Source of the DNA: DATGMP01 sp035293565
Lineage (GTDB): Bacteria > Pseudomonadota > Alphaproteobacteria > BOG-932 > Roseiterribacteraceae
Assembly (NCBI GenBank): GCA_035293565.1
Contig: DATGMP010000041.1
Coordinates: 1-30,900, forward strand
Direction: 5' to 3'
Length of the DNA: 30,900 nucleotides
The notes under the pieces are model-generated. The model was not told the origin of the DNA. It saw only the letters and a list, made by a program, of their open reading frames with translations, and did not search any database. Both the position numbers and the translations under genes were made by a program. Shown here one piece after another: positions 1 through 7,897 of this stretch (position 1 is its first letter; each line of letters begins with the position of its first letter).

Positions 1-60
1 ATCCAGCAAATCCTCAAACCGCATCCGTCTGATCCCATCGTGAACGCGTGTCCGGTCCAT
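1..60 (-). CDS. Transposase N-terminus, partial (ISNCY-like)
   Basis: On the minus strand an ATG at 60-58 opens a frame that runs off the left edge and reads MDRTRVHDGIRRMRFEDLLD. This resembles the N-terminus of the helix-turn-helix transposases often filed as ISNCY-like, which begin with a charged helix before the HTH. A purine-rich ribosome site (GAGAGGG on the minus strand) lies just upstream of the ATG. Only 20 codons are visible, so the family assignment rests on memory of the N-terminal pattern and on the tandem CCGGACAC repeats directly outside the gene. Everything beyond this N-terminus lies outside the window. Confidence 0.5.
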   Translation of the reverse strand, partial: MDRTRVHDGIRRMRFEDLLD

Positions 61-90
61 TCCCGCCCTCTCTTTGGAGAAGGTCTAAAA

Positions 91-134
91 CCGGACACAT
101 CACGAGCTACAAAATCCGGACACGTCACCAGCTA
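91..134. repeat. Tandem 19-bp repeats at the end of the left IS
   Basis: Two copies of a 19-bp unit, CCGGACACATCACGAGCTA (91-109) and CCGGACACGTCACCAGCTA (116-134), lie in the same orientation 25 bp apart and match at 17 of 19 positions. A further TGTCCGG, the inverse of the repeat core, lies at 49-55 inside the transposase start. Repeated short motifs just outside the transposase start are typical of the terminal, transposase-binding regions of insertion sequences. I take this as the right-hand end of the IS, with the element boundary somewhere near 134. No target duplication can be checked because the other end is outside the window. Confidence 0.5.
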
Positions 135-633
135 GCCACACTTCATTTTCGTCCATGCTGCCACGCTCGCGGATCAGGATCGCACGGCGTGAAGGCCGGC
201 CGGCGCTCAAATTTGGACGTGGCGCGAATTGATCCCCAGCGAGCGCAAGATCTGCGCCGTTTCAGGACCGCGCCGGACGCGAATTCGATGCCTTCATACG
301 TTCGCCGAATCGCTGCCGGCTCGCGCGGCGCGAAATCAAGTGCGCGGCTTCTACCCTTCCGCCGGGTCGGTCTTTCAGGCGGTTGGTCCGGCCGCCTCGA
401 TGTTCCGTCCAGCGTCCCCGCTTCTATGCGTCGGAGAAAGGTCAGCGCAGTCGGTCACACAGGTTGATCCGCCTTGGGATCATTTTGTAGGCCATTGCAA
501 AACGGACCTTGCGTCGCGGGGCTGCATGTTATCGTGGTCGCGGAATGCAATCTTTGCTCGAGACGGACTGACTACCCGTATCAACGGAAATAGTGACATA
601 AATCAATACAAGGCAAAGACGACGGTAATAATG
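135..633. other. Gene-poor DNA between IS end and SDR gene
   Basis: No convincing intact gene is visible in about 500 bp. Open frames on both strands here have arginine-rich, low-complexity composition with no recognisable domain. One short minus-strand stretch (293-207) reads GPETAQILRSLGIN before a stop. This faintly resembles the C-terminal tail of CaiB/BaiF-type CoA-transferases (compare the pattern G-x-x-T-x-x-I/V-L-x-x-L-G), so the area may contain decayed gene debris left by IS activity. The last 90 bp are AT-richer than the rest and probably hold the promoter of the following SDR gene, but I cannot assign clear -35/-10 boxes. Confidence 0.35.
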
Positions 634-646
634 AAAGGAGATTAGT

Positions 647-1432
647 ATGTTACTGAGAGATAAGGTTATCATTATTACCGGCGTGGGCCCGGGAATGGGT
701 CGAAAGCTCGCGCTCATCGCAGCCGAGGAGGGCGCGAGGGTCGCGATCTGCTCGCGCACGAAGGATTTCATCGACGGCGTCGTCGGTGAAATCAAGAGCG
801 AGGGGGGACAGGCAATCGCGGTCCCAACCGACGTCGGCGATTCGGCCCAGTGCGAGCGTCTCGCTGCGGCGACTTTGGAGGCATTCGGAACGATCGACGG
901 ATTGGTCAACAGCGCCTATGCGCATGGTCCGATGACCGCCACGTTCGAGAACAGCGACTTAGGCGAGTGGCAGGCCAATATGAATATTACGTGTTTCGGG
1001 GCGCTGCGCATGGTCAAGGCGGTGCTTCCCGCTATGAAAGCGCAACGGTGCGGCGCGGTCGTCAACGTCCTGTCGATGGCCTCGGTCAAGCCGATGCCCG
1101 GCGAGGAAGACTATGCGACCGCCAAGGGCGCTTTGAACACAGCGACCCGCCAACTCGCCAACGAACTGGGAAAGTACAATATTCGCGTCAATGGTGCGCG
1201 GATGGGCTGGCTCTGGGGAGCTTCGGTTCAAGGATATGTCAAAGCGGACGCGGCGGCCCGCGGCATCCCCGAGCAGCAGATCATCGACTTCATCAGCAAC
1301 CGCATCGCGCTTCGCGTCATACCGCCCGATGAGGAGTGCGCGAAGTCCGTGCTCTTTTTTGTGTCTGACTACGCCAAAATGGTAACGGGCGCGACGTTGG
1401 ACATAAACGGCGGTGAATATATGTCGAGTTGA
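647..1432 (+). CDS. Short-chain dehydrogenase/reductase (SDR)
   Basis: A 261-residue classical SDR that should catalyse an NAD(P)-dependent alcohol/ketone or diol oxidation in the cytoplasm. The Rossmann motif TGVGPGMG is at residues 11-18, the NNAG-equivalent (NSAY) at 88-91, the structural Asn at 113, the catalytic Ser at about 143, and the Tyr156-x3-Lys160 pair is intact (YATAK). It ends with the usual LDINGGEYMS strand. The ATG at 647 has an excellent ribosome site, AAAGGAG at 634-640, six bases upstream. It stands alone, 215 bp before the cupin gene, with poor-quality DNA upstream. The substrate cannot be read from the sequence; the neighbourhood suggests an aromatic or alicyclic alcohol. 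Confidence 0.9.
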   Translation: MLLRDKVIIITGVGPGMGRKLALIAAEEGARVAICSRTKDFIDGVVGEIKSEGGQAIAVPTDVGDSAQCERLAAATLEAFGTIDGLVNSAYAHGPMTATFENSDLGEWQANMNITCFGALRMVKAVLPAMKAQRCGAVVNVLSMASVKPMPGEEDYATAKGALNTATRQLANELGKYNIRVNGARMGWLWGASVQGYVKADAAARGIPEQQIIDFISNRIALRVIPPDEECAKSVLFFVSDYAKMVTGATLDINGGEYMSS

Positions 1433-1646
1433 TTGGGTGCTAGCAGCGGTCGATCTTCGCGCTTGAGTAATTTGGCTGACAACGCCGAAACGGCAACTTT
1501 AGCATTGGACTGAGGACGAAATTGCCAAGAAACCTGTCCATCATCCTGACCTGCGGAAGTCTCTGCTGATCGGAGCTGTCGACGCTGTCTCTACATACGC
1601 CGGGCGCATGGGCTGGCCAAACCGCCGGCGCGCGAAGGAGGAAAAG

Positions 1647-2114
1647 GTGGTTGCATTCCCGATCGTCCGGCATGCTTGGCTCGCGCTGGCGCTGCCGATG
1701 ATTCTATCTGGGCCGTCAGGGCGCGCAGCCGAACTCAATCCTGCCGCCATCGCCATCAAAACGCCGGACCAGATCCCGTGGATTGGTTCGCCGGAAAGCG
1801 GAGCGCAGACCGCGACGCTGGTCGGCGATCCGTCGAAGCCGGGGCTTTATGTGATACTGGTCAAATGGCTACCGCACCATATGAGCCACCCGCATTTCCA
1901 TCCGAACGACCGGTACATCACGGTAATCTCCGGAACGCGGTGGGTCGGCACAGGAACCAAGTTCGATCCCGACAGCACCGTGCCCGTACCTGCGGGCAGC
2001 TTTGTTACCCATTTCGGCAAGCAGATTCACTATGACGGGGCGAAAGACGATGCGGTCGTGCTCGAAATCGTCGGGATGGGCCCAGCTACGGCGATCCCGG
2101 CGGAAGCGAAATAG
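1647..2114 (+). CDS. Exported cupin-domain protein
   Basis: A 155-residue cupin with a Sec signal peptide. I choose the GTG at 1647 over the upstream in-frame ATG at 1608 because AAGGAGG (1635-1641) lies five bases before it and because the protein then begins directly with a signal sequence (VRHAWLALALPMILSGPSGRAA). The mature part is a single cupin barrel. The first metal motif is HMSHPHFHPNDRY followed by TVISGTRW, and the second is the PAGSFVTHFGKQIHYDG segment, with several His residues able to bind a metal. The conserved Glu of the first motif is Asp/Asn here. Its location in the periplasm and its position beside catabolic genes suggest a small metal-dependent enzyme or substrate-binding protein, but its reaction is unknown. 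Confidence 0.8.
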   Translation: MVAFPIVRHAWLALALPMILSGPSGRAAELNPAAIAIKTPDQIPWIGSPESGAQTATLVGDPSKPGLYVILVKWLPHHMSHPHFHPNDRYITVISGTRWVGTGTKFDPDSTVPVPAGSFVTHFGKQIHYDGAKDDAVVLEIVGMGPATAIPAEAK

Positions 2115-2232
2115 TCGACTGTCGGTCCGTTGTCAGCAGACGCTTCCGGACCTCTCGCCGCGTCGCCACACGATACGATCGCTTCGTCCATCGACGGATC
2201 ATCTGGCCTAGGAAGAAAGGTGACGTGCCGGC

Positions 2233-2263
2233 AATTCAATATTCTGCACGATCAACAATATTG
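2233..2263 (+). promoter_or_regulatory. 31-bp element A, probable AraC-type operator
   Basis: This element matches 25 of 31 positions of a second element at 7761-7791. Shared blocks are TTCAATAT, CTGC, CGA and ACAAT, ending in TTG, at identical spacing. Here it also forms an inverted repeat, TCAATATT (2236-2243) and AATATTGA (2257-2264), separated by 13 bp. It ends 65 bp before the GTG start of the first Abhydrolase_10 gene, while the other copy is upstream of the paralogous gene and next to the araC gene. I infer a binding site for that AraC protein. The stretch 2115-2328 otherwise holds no gene. Confidence 0.6.
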
Positions 2264-2328
2264 AGCGATTCTTCTGAGCGATCGAAGAATAGGCCTAAGA
2301 GGGTAGGTGAGACAGGCTGGAGAGGTTA

Positions 2329-3792
2329 GTGCCGGTTAGCAAGCTCGTGATCGCCTGGAAGCTCGGCGCGGCGCTGGCCGCTGGCCTTTTCGCGACCAGC
2401 TTGTCTGCAATGGCCGAGACAGCACCGGACCTCCCGCGCTGGACGCCGCTCGCCCGCACCGCGGCATCGGTGCCGCTCGGCACCGTGGTGCTGGGGACGG
2501 CTGTATCGCTGGCGCGCGCACCCAGGGAAAACACGGTGGCGCTGGATCGGGTGGGCTACGTCGAAGAAGAATATCTCGTCTCGGGGAGGGCGCGCATGGA
2601 TGCGACAGGCGGGAACCCCGCCCGGCGCCAGCCTTACACCACCCGCGTCTTGGTTCGCCGCCCGTCCGACCCGGGCCGATTCAGCGGCACCGTCCATCTT
2701 GAGCCGTTCGACGGCGGCGAGGAGGCGACCATCTGGCGGTGGGCCTGGCCGACGATGGTGGCGAATGGCGACGTGTGGGTGGGTTTCACTGCATCGAAGG
2801 CGAGCGTGAGCGGGCTGCTGAAGCCGTTCGACCTTGCTCGCTATGCGACACTCGACATTCCGGACGACCGCGCGCGCATGAACATTATGGCCGATGTCGC
2901 GGCGCTTCTCCGCAACGATGAAGGGCCCCTCGGCAAGCTCGGCTTCCTCAAGCAAGCGAGCACGCTGCAGGGGCTGGTCAAGATCTACGTCTCGGGCTGG
3001 GGCGAGACCGGCTGCATGGCGTCGTCGTTCGTCAAGGACGGCGGTCACGAGCGCGCCCGGACTGACAGCGGGCAGGCACTCATCAACGGTTATCTGATCG
3101 GCGCCTGCCCAGGGGAGGCGCCGATCACGGCGCCTCCGGATGCGGCGGTGGTCGAAATCCTGACCGAAACGGCCTTTCAAGGCTCGCCCCAAGCCGTCGA
3201 GGCGATCGTGAAGGCACGTGCGCCTGACGGCGATCTGCCCGGCAAGAACCGCTTCCGCTGGTACGAGATCGCGGGCGCCAGCGACGCGATCGCCGCCGAC
3301 CAGCCGCAGTTCTCGATCGTCGACTTTCAGCTTGGCCGGCATGCAGCGAACAAGTGCGTGAAGCCAGTCAGCGATCTGCCGGGCGCCAGAGACTTCGTGC
3401 GCGGCATTCTCTCCTCTCTTGACCGCTGGGTGCGCACCGGAATCTATGCGCCGCCCGGCAAACAGTTCGCGCTCGAACCCGGCTACGGGATCAAGCGGGA
3501 TGCGTATGGAAACGCGACGGGCGGCGTCCGCCCCTACTGGATCGAGGAGCCTCGCACAACATTCGCGGCCAAGACCGACGGAGTTGCGCCGCTCTGCTCA
3601 CGACTCGCCCACGAAGAGCCTCTTGCGAGCGATACGACGGCAAAGCTCTACAAGGATGACGACGATTATGTCGAGAAAGTCGCCGAACACCTCGACGCGT
3701 TGGTGACGGATGGCTTCCTGCTGTTCGCCGACGCAAAGACAGAGCTCGGCCAAGCAAAGAAGGTGATCTTGCCGCGCCGCGGCGCGTCCTGA
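2329..3792 (+). CDS. Exported alpha/beta hydrolase (Abhydrolase_10 type)
   Basis: A 487-residue secreted protein with a Sec signal peptide (residues 1 to about 29, ending SLSAMA). It has the layout of the alpha/beta-hydrolase family known as Abhydrolase_10: an RPSDPGRFSGTVHLE strand near 111-125, a nucleophile-elbow region near 220-230, and a C-terminal GNATGGVRPYWIE block followed by a YVEKVAEHLDALVTDGFLL helix. It is a distant paralogue of the 7898-9328 product. At the elbow the sequence is GWGETG (223-228), where family members usually have a Ser (GxSxS/GxSxG), so the nucleophile appears to be Gly225. It may be non-catalytic, or use another residue. The start is GTG with GGAGAGG at 2319-2325. 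It is followed after 25 bp by the FAD enzyme, probably in one operon. Confidence 0.85.
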   Translation: MPVSKLVIAWKLGAALAAGLFATSLSAMAETAPDLPRWTPLARTAASVPLGTVVLGTAVSLARAPRENTVALDRVGYVEEEYLVSGRARMDATGGNPARRQPYTTRVLVRRPSDPGRFSGTVHLEPFDGGEEATIWRWAWPTMVANGDVWVGFTASKASVSGLLKPFDLARYATLDIPDDRARMNIMADVAALLRNDEGPLGKLGFLKQASTLQGLVKIYVSGWGETGCMASSFVKDGGHERARTDSGQALINGYLIGACPGEAPITAPPDAAVVEILTETAFQGSPQAVEAIVKARAPDGDLPGKNRFRWYEIAGASDAIAADQPQFSIVDFQLGRHAANKCVKPVSDLPGARDFVRGILSSLDRWVRTGIYAPPGKQFALEPGYGIKRDAYGNATGGVRPYWIEEPRTTFAAKTDGVAPLCSRLAHEEPLASDTTAKLYKDDDDYVEKVAEHLDALVTDGFLLFADAKTELGQAKKVILPRRGAS

Positions 3793-3817
3793 GGACGTGG
3801 GCGCCGAGGGAGGGGAC

Positions 3818-5368
3818 ATGGACAGAAGGAGCAAGCCAGACGGAACTTTCGCGGGCTCAAGCAATCATGTGGGCTTCGGCCGCCGCCAGATGCTCGGCGC
3901 GGCGACCGCGGCCTTGGGCGGTGCAGCCCTGGCCGCTCCGATCGCGGCCGCGGCGCCCGAGACGCACGTGCGGAAATGGGACCACGACTTCGACGTGATC
4001 GTCATCGGATTCGGCGTGTCGGGCGGCGCCGCGGCTTACGAGGCACTGAAGGCCGGCGCTCGGACGCTGGTGCTCGACCGGGGTAGCGCGGCGCACAGTG
4101 AATCGCACGGCGTGAACGTATACATGGGCGGCGGGACGCCACTCCAGAAAGCGTACAAGGTCGAGGACACGCCCGAGAACATGCTGAAATACCTGCTGGC
4201 CTCGCAGGGACCTCAGCCGGAGAAAGAAAAGATTTCGATCTTCGTCGATCGGAGCCTCGGCCATTTCCAATGGCTGCTCGATATCGGCATGCGCTTCTCC
4301 GAGGATCCCCAGGACAAGTGCCTCAGCTATTCCGGCAACGAGAATGCCTGGCCATGCAACGGGTGGGCCGTCCCCGCAATGCGCGGGCATCGGCCGCCGG
4401 GCCGCGGCGGCACGGGCGCTTGGATTCAGAAGACGCTACTCGAAGCGACGCGGCAGGGGGCCACGCAACTGCTCGCTGCTGATGCGGAGCGGCTCGTGCA
4501 AGGCTCCGACGGCGCGATTCAGGGAGTGCTCGCCTCCGTCGACGGCAAGACTCAGTCGTTCCGCGCCCGGCGCGGCGTGATCCTGGCGACCGGCGGGTTC
4601 GCCAACAATCGCGATATGGTCGCCCGCTACGCCCCCGAATATCTCGCCTGCGCGCCGCTCGACGTCGGCTCGAATGACGGTTGGGGCATCCGCGCTGGCC
4701 AAGCCGTGCGCGCGGGGATCTCGCGCATTTCCGGGGTAAACTGCTTCGCCGCGTTCCAGCCGCCGGTCGAGCGGATCCAAGGCATACTCGTGAACCGGTT
4801 GGGTCAGCGCTTCTTGCCCGAGGACTCCTATTACGGCGTAATCGCCGAGGCGATCGTGATGCGGCAGGGAGGCGTCGCCCATCTCGTGGTCGACGCCGAG
4901 GCTTTCGGCGACCCCTCAAAACGACCTCACGTCGCGGGGATGCCGGAACGCGACGAGATCGCCGCGCGCGCCGACACGGTGGCCGAGCTAGAGCAGAAGC
5001 TCGGCATTCCGGCGCCCGACCTACAACAGACGATCGAGACCTACAACCGCTACGCCGCGAACGGGCACGACCCGCTCTTCTTCAAGAACGCCGTCTATCT
5101 CCGGCCGCTCACCAAGCCACCCTTCACGGCAATCAAGGGGTCGGTCGGCGATGCCTACTTCACCTATTTCACCGTCGGCGGACTGCAGACGACGCCCGAC
5201 ACCGAAGTCCTCGACATTGATGGGGCGCCGATCCCGGGGCTCTACGCAGTGGGCCGAACGGCGACCGGCGTGCTCGGGCCGCATTTCTATCACAGCGGCA
5301 TCTCGCTCGGAGAAGGGACGATATTCGGACGCATAGCCGGGGAGCACGCCGCGTCTCGCCGGGCGTGA
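3818..5368 (+). CDS. Tat-exported FAD dehydrogenase (fumarate reductase/KstD-like)
   Basis: A 516-residue flavoprotein of the FAD_binding_2 family, which includes fumarate/urocanate reductases and 3-ketosteroid delta-1-dehydrogenases. A twin-arginine signal (GRRQMLGAATAALGGAALAA, RR at 22-23) predicts folded export. The dinucleotide fold GFGVSG is at 64-69 and a C-terminal FAD block (GLYAVGRTATGV, then GIFG-like TIFGRIAGEHA) closes the protein. A Tyr-His-Ser-Gly near the end may be part of the active site. I prefer ATG 3818, preceded by GGAGG (3809-3813), to the in-frame GTG at 3797. There is no haem domain, so electrons must go to a separate partner, for which the cytochrome c at 21744 is a candidate. 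The substrate is unknown. Its stop abuts the convergent MFS gene with no gap. Confidence 0.85.
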   Translation: MDRRSKPDGTFAGSSNHVGFGRRQMLGAATAALGGAALAAPIAAAAPETHVRKWDHDFDVIVIGFGVSGGAAAYEALKAGARTLVLDRGSAAHSESHGVNVYMGGGTPLQKAYKVEDTPENMLKYLLASQGPQPEKEKISIFVDRSLGHFQWLLDIGMRFSEDPQDKCLSYSGNENAWPCNGWAVPAMRGHRPPGRGGTGAWIQKTLLEATRQGATQLLAADAERLVQGSDGAIQGVLASVDGKTQSFRARRGVILATGGFANNRDMVARYAPEYLACAPLDVGSNDGWGIRAGQAVRAGISRISGVNCFAAFQPPVERIQGILVNRLGQRFLPEDSYYGVIAEAIVMRQGGVAHLVVDAEAFGDPSKRPHVAGMPERDEIAARADTVAELEQKLGIPAPDLQQTIETYNRYAANGHDPLFFKNAVYLRPLTKPPFTAIKGSVGDAYFTYFTVGGLQTTPDTEVLDIDGAPIPGLYAVGRTATGVLGPHFYHSGISLGEGTIFGRIAGEHAASRRA

Positions 5369-6739
5369 TTACGCCAGCGCAGGCTCGGCCATCGTTCGGT
5401 GCTGCGGGATATGGTCCCGGAGCAGAGCCAGCGCCACCAGCACGCCGGTCATCGCGATCCCAAGCATTGCGAGATACGCCGGCAGGCCTCGTGCGGTGAT
5501 CACCGCGGCTCCTACGAGTGCGGCGGCAAGCGCGCCGAGGCGGCCGACGGCGAGCGCGGACGCTGTGCCCGTGGCCCGCACTGCTGTGGGATAGACATGT
5601 GCGCATACCGCGTAGAGGGTCGACTGCACGGCGTTGACGAACAGCCCGTGGACGCCCAGGCCCAAGACCAGCAGGCGGGGATCCATGGACCCCGCGTTGG
5701 TGAGCGCGAAGGCGCTTACGGCACCTCCCGCGCAGCATAGGACCAGCGACCAACGCGAGCCGAAACGCGCGATTGCCTGCGCGCACAGCAACGCGCCGAC
5801 GACGCCCCCGAGATTGTAGGCCGTTAGGCCGCTGCCGGCCGTGGCGAGGCTGAGCCCCTGCGCAGAGAGCGCCGTGGGCAGCCAGCTGAAGGCGCTGTAG
5901 ACCGCGAAGAGGCACAGGAAGAACGCTGCCCAGAGGGTCAGCGTGTCCCGGGTTCGCGCCTCGCCGAACAGCATGCTCACGGCGCGGTCGCGCTCGCGAT
6001 ACTGCTCGCCGTAGTCGGTAAAGGCCGCATCGTCTGGCGCCGGAACGGCCATGCGGCGGAAGAGAAGGGCGAGCTCCGGCCATCGGCGCGGTCGTCGGGC
6101 GAGGAAGCGCACCGATTCGGGCAGCGCGAAACTCAATAGCAGAGCGACCGCAAGCGGCAGCGTGCCGCCGATAAGGAACAGCGCTCGCCAGCCGAGACTG
6201 GGCAGGACGTAGGCTGCGAAAAGGCCCGCGAGCATCCCGCCCGCCGGCAAGCAGACGATCGTCGCGGTCACGGCCGTCGTCCGTCGGCGTGCAGGCGTGT
6301 ATTCGGCCACGAGCGTCGTGGCGCTCGGCAGCGCGCCGCCGATGCCGAGGCCGGCGCAGAAGCGGAGCAGAGCGACCGCAGTGGGGCCCTGCGCGAGTCC
6401 GATCGCCGCCGTCGCTACCGCAAACAGGATGACGCTGCCGATGATAACGCGGCGCCGACCCACCCGGTCCGCTGCATAGCCGGCAACGGCGCTGCCGACG
6501 CTCATCGCGATCAGCCCCGCGGCGACCACGAAGGTAAAGGCCTCGCGCGCCAGGCCCCAATCCTTCATCAGGACCGGAATGGCATAGCCGATCAGCTGGC
6601 CGTCAATCCCGTCCAGCACGACCGCGAGGGCGGCGAGCACAACGACGCGCTTCTGCAGCCCCGACCAGGGGCTGCGGTCGATTGCCTCTCCGACATCCAA
6701 CGTCACGCTCGTCGGGCGCGGAGACAGCTCCGTCGGCAT
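5369..6739 (-). CDS. MFS transporter, aromatic acid:H+ symporter type
   Basis: A 456-residue major facilitator with about 12 hydrophobic segments. The first helix carries DGIDGQ (43-48), matching the D-G-x-D signature of the AAHS family (PcaK, BenK, MhpT type), and the loop between helices 2 and 3 has the MFS signature GYAADRVGRRR (87-97). It probably imports an aromatic acid such as protocatechuate or a related compound through the inner membrane. It begins 17 bp after the AraC gene stop with a strong GGAGAAGGAG ribosome site, so the two form one transcription unit. The stop codons of this gene and the convergent FAD gene are adjacent (5366-5368 and 5369-5371), leaving no room for a terminator between them. 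Confidence 0.9.
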   Translation of the reverse strand: MPTELSPRPTSVTLDVGEAIDRSPWSGLQKRVVVLAALAVVLDGIDGQLIGYAIPVLMKDWGLAREAFTFVVAAGLIAMSVGSAVAGYAADRVGRRRVIIGSVILFAVATAAIGLAQGPTAVALLRFCAGLGIGGALPSATTLVAEYTPARRRTTAVTATIVCLPAGGMLAGLFAAYVLPSLGWRALFLIGGTLPLAVALLLSFALPESVRFLARRPRRWPELALLFRRMAVPAPDDAAFTDYGEQYRERDRAVSMLFGEARTRDTLTLWAAFFLCLFAVYSAFSWLPTALSAQGLSLATAGSGLTAYNLGGVVGALLCAQAIARFGSRWSLVLCCAGGAVSAFALTNAGSMDPRLLVLGLGVHGLFVNAVQSTLYAVCAHVYPTAVRATGTASALAVGRLGALAAALVGAAVITARGLPAYLAMLGIAMTGVLVALALLRDHIPQHRTMAEPALA

Positions 6740-6756
6740 GTGCGCTCCTTCTCCGG

Positions 6757-7626
6757 TCAGCGCCAGCCGCGCAGCATCTGTCGGAAGGCGGTCGGTTGCT
6801 GGCCGGTCAATCGCGCGAAGGACACGGCAAAGTTACTCGGATGCGAGAAACCGAGCTTACGGGCGATTTCCGCAATGGATAGATCCGTCTCGACCAGCAT
6901 CGACCTCGCTTTGGCTAGGCGGCATTGCTCGACATAGCGGTGCAGCGTCTGGCCCGTCGACTGCCTGAAGAGGCGCCGCAGATGATCGCCGCTCAGGCCG
7001 CATACCTCCCCCAGCTCCACAGTCGTGATCCGTCGGTCGCTATAGGTCTCGACATAGTCGACAATCCGCTTCTGGAGCCACGCTGGCAGCTTGCCGCCGC
7101 CGGCCGACGGCTTCTGCTCGAAGGGCCTGAAATGGCGGGCGAGCCCGACCATCAACGAATGCCCGAGCGATTCGACGAAGATGTCACTGGCGAATCCCGG
7201 CGCGATGGCTTCCTTAACCAGATGCGTCATGGTTTCGAAGATGAATGGATCGCGGATGTCGCGGCAGCGGATCAGGTCTTCCTCACGCCAGGTCTCGCCA
7301 AGACCGGTCACTTCTCTGAAGCGGGTCGGCTCGAAGTGGCAATGCACGACGCGCGTGCGCGTCCTGCCGTTCTCGGTGCCGAGCGTCCGCGCGTAGCAGG
7401 GAATTTCGGCCGGGACCAGGCAGAACGGGCCCATTTCCTCCATGCTTCCGTTCCCGTAGCGACTTTCAGCGCGTACGCGTGAGGAGCGGATGAGAAACTG
7501 GGTCAGGACGTGATCAGGACGACAGATCCGCACTTCGAGCGGGCTTGTCCAGTAGAGGTCCCGCACCTCGATCATCACATCGTGCGAGCCAACCTTACGG
7601 CGCAGTACGGCCGTGACTTCGTTCAT
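6757..7626 (-). CDS. AraC-family transcriptional regulator
   Basis: A 289-residue regulator. The C-terminal third has the two AraC helix-turn-helix units: TTVELGEVCGLSGDHLRRLF (201-220) and the second at about 250-271 (LSIAEIARKLGFSHPSNFAV), followed by the family ending TGQQPTAFRQ. The N-terminal 180 residues form a ligand-sensing domain of cupin-like type without further identity. It is co-transcribed with the MFS gene and divergent from the second Abhydrolase_10 gene. The 31-bp element shared by 7761-7791 and 2233-2263 makes it the likely regulator of both hydrolase operons and perhaps of itself. The effector is unknown, but an aromatic acid is plausible. Confidence 0.9.
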   Translation of the reverse strand: MNEVTAVLRRKVGSHDVMIEVRDLYWTSPLEVRICRPDHVLTQFLIRSSRVRAESRYGNGSMEEMGPFCLVPAEIPCYARTLGTENGRTRTRVVHCHFEPTRFREVTGLGETWREEDLIRCRDIRDPFIFETMTHLVKEAIAPGFASDIFVESLGHSLMVGLARHFRPFEQKPSAGGGKLPAWLQKRIVDYVETYSDRRITTVELGEVCGLSGDHLRRLFRQSTGQTLHRYVEQCRLAKARSMLVETDLSIAEIARKLGFSHPSNFAVSFARLTGQQPTAFRQMLRGWR

Positions 7627-7760
7627 GCTGCCGCTTCCCCACGGGCAACATGCTTCGGGCCAGCATCGCCCGGATGCTGCCCGTTGCTATGTCATGGACG
7701 AGGTTACTAGCCGTCGGGAGGTAATGGCAAGTATTCGCCGGAAATCGCTTTGGTAGCCGG

Positions 7761-7791
7761 ATTTCAATATCCTGCCCGAACTACAATCTTG
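7761..7791 (+). promoter_or_regulatory. 31-bp element B, probable AraC-type operator
   Basis: This is the second copy of the element described at 2233-2263 (25 of 31 positions identical, no gaps). It lies in the 271-bp divergent region between araC (start 7626) and the Abhydrolase_10 gene (start 7898), 106 bp before that GTG. The perfect inverted repeat of copy A is imperfect here, so the conserved order of blocks rather than the palindrome is probably what is recognised. The rest of 7627-7897 holds no gene that I can support. Confidence 0.6.
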
Positions 7792-7897
7792 CTGGGGACA
7801 GGGGCGATCCCAGAGATTCCATTCGGGGCAGAAGGCACGTTGACGTGATCGACCGTCAAGCCGCCGGATGTGCGACGCCCGGGAGGGCGGATAGAAA

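Noticed and set aside
2326..3342. Long minus-strand open frame (338 codons) opposite the first hydrolase gene
   Set aside because: It is Arg/His-rich with no domain or ribosome site, and it lies antisense to a gene with a clear signal peptide and family blocks. High-GC codon bias produces such frames.
5169..6560. 463-codon minus-strand open frame overlapping the MFS gene in another frame
   Set aside because: Its product is Arg-rich low-complexity sequence, while the overlapping frame encodes a clear 12-helix transporter with signatures.
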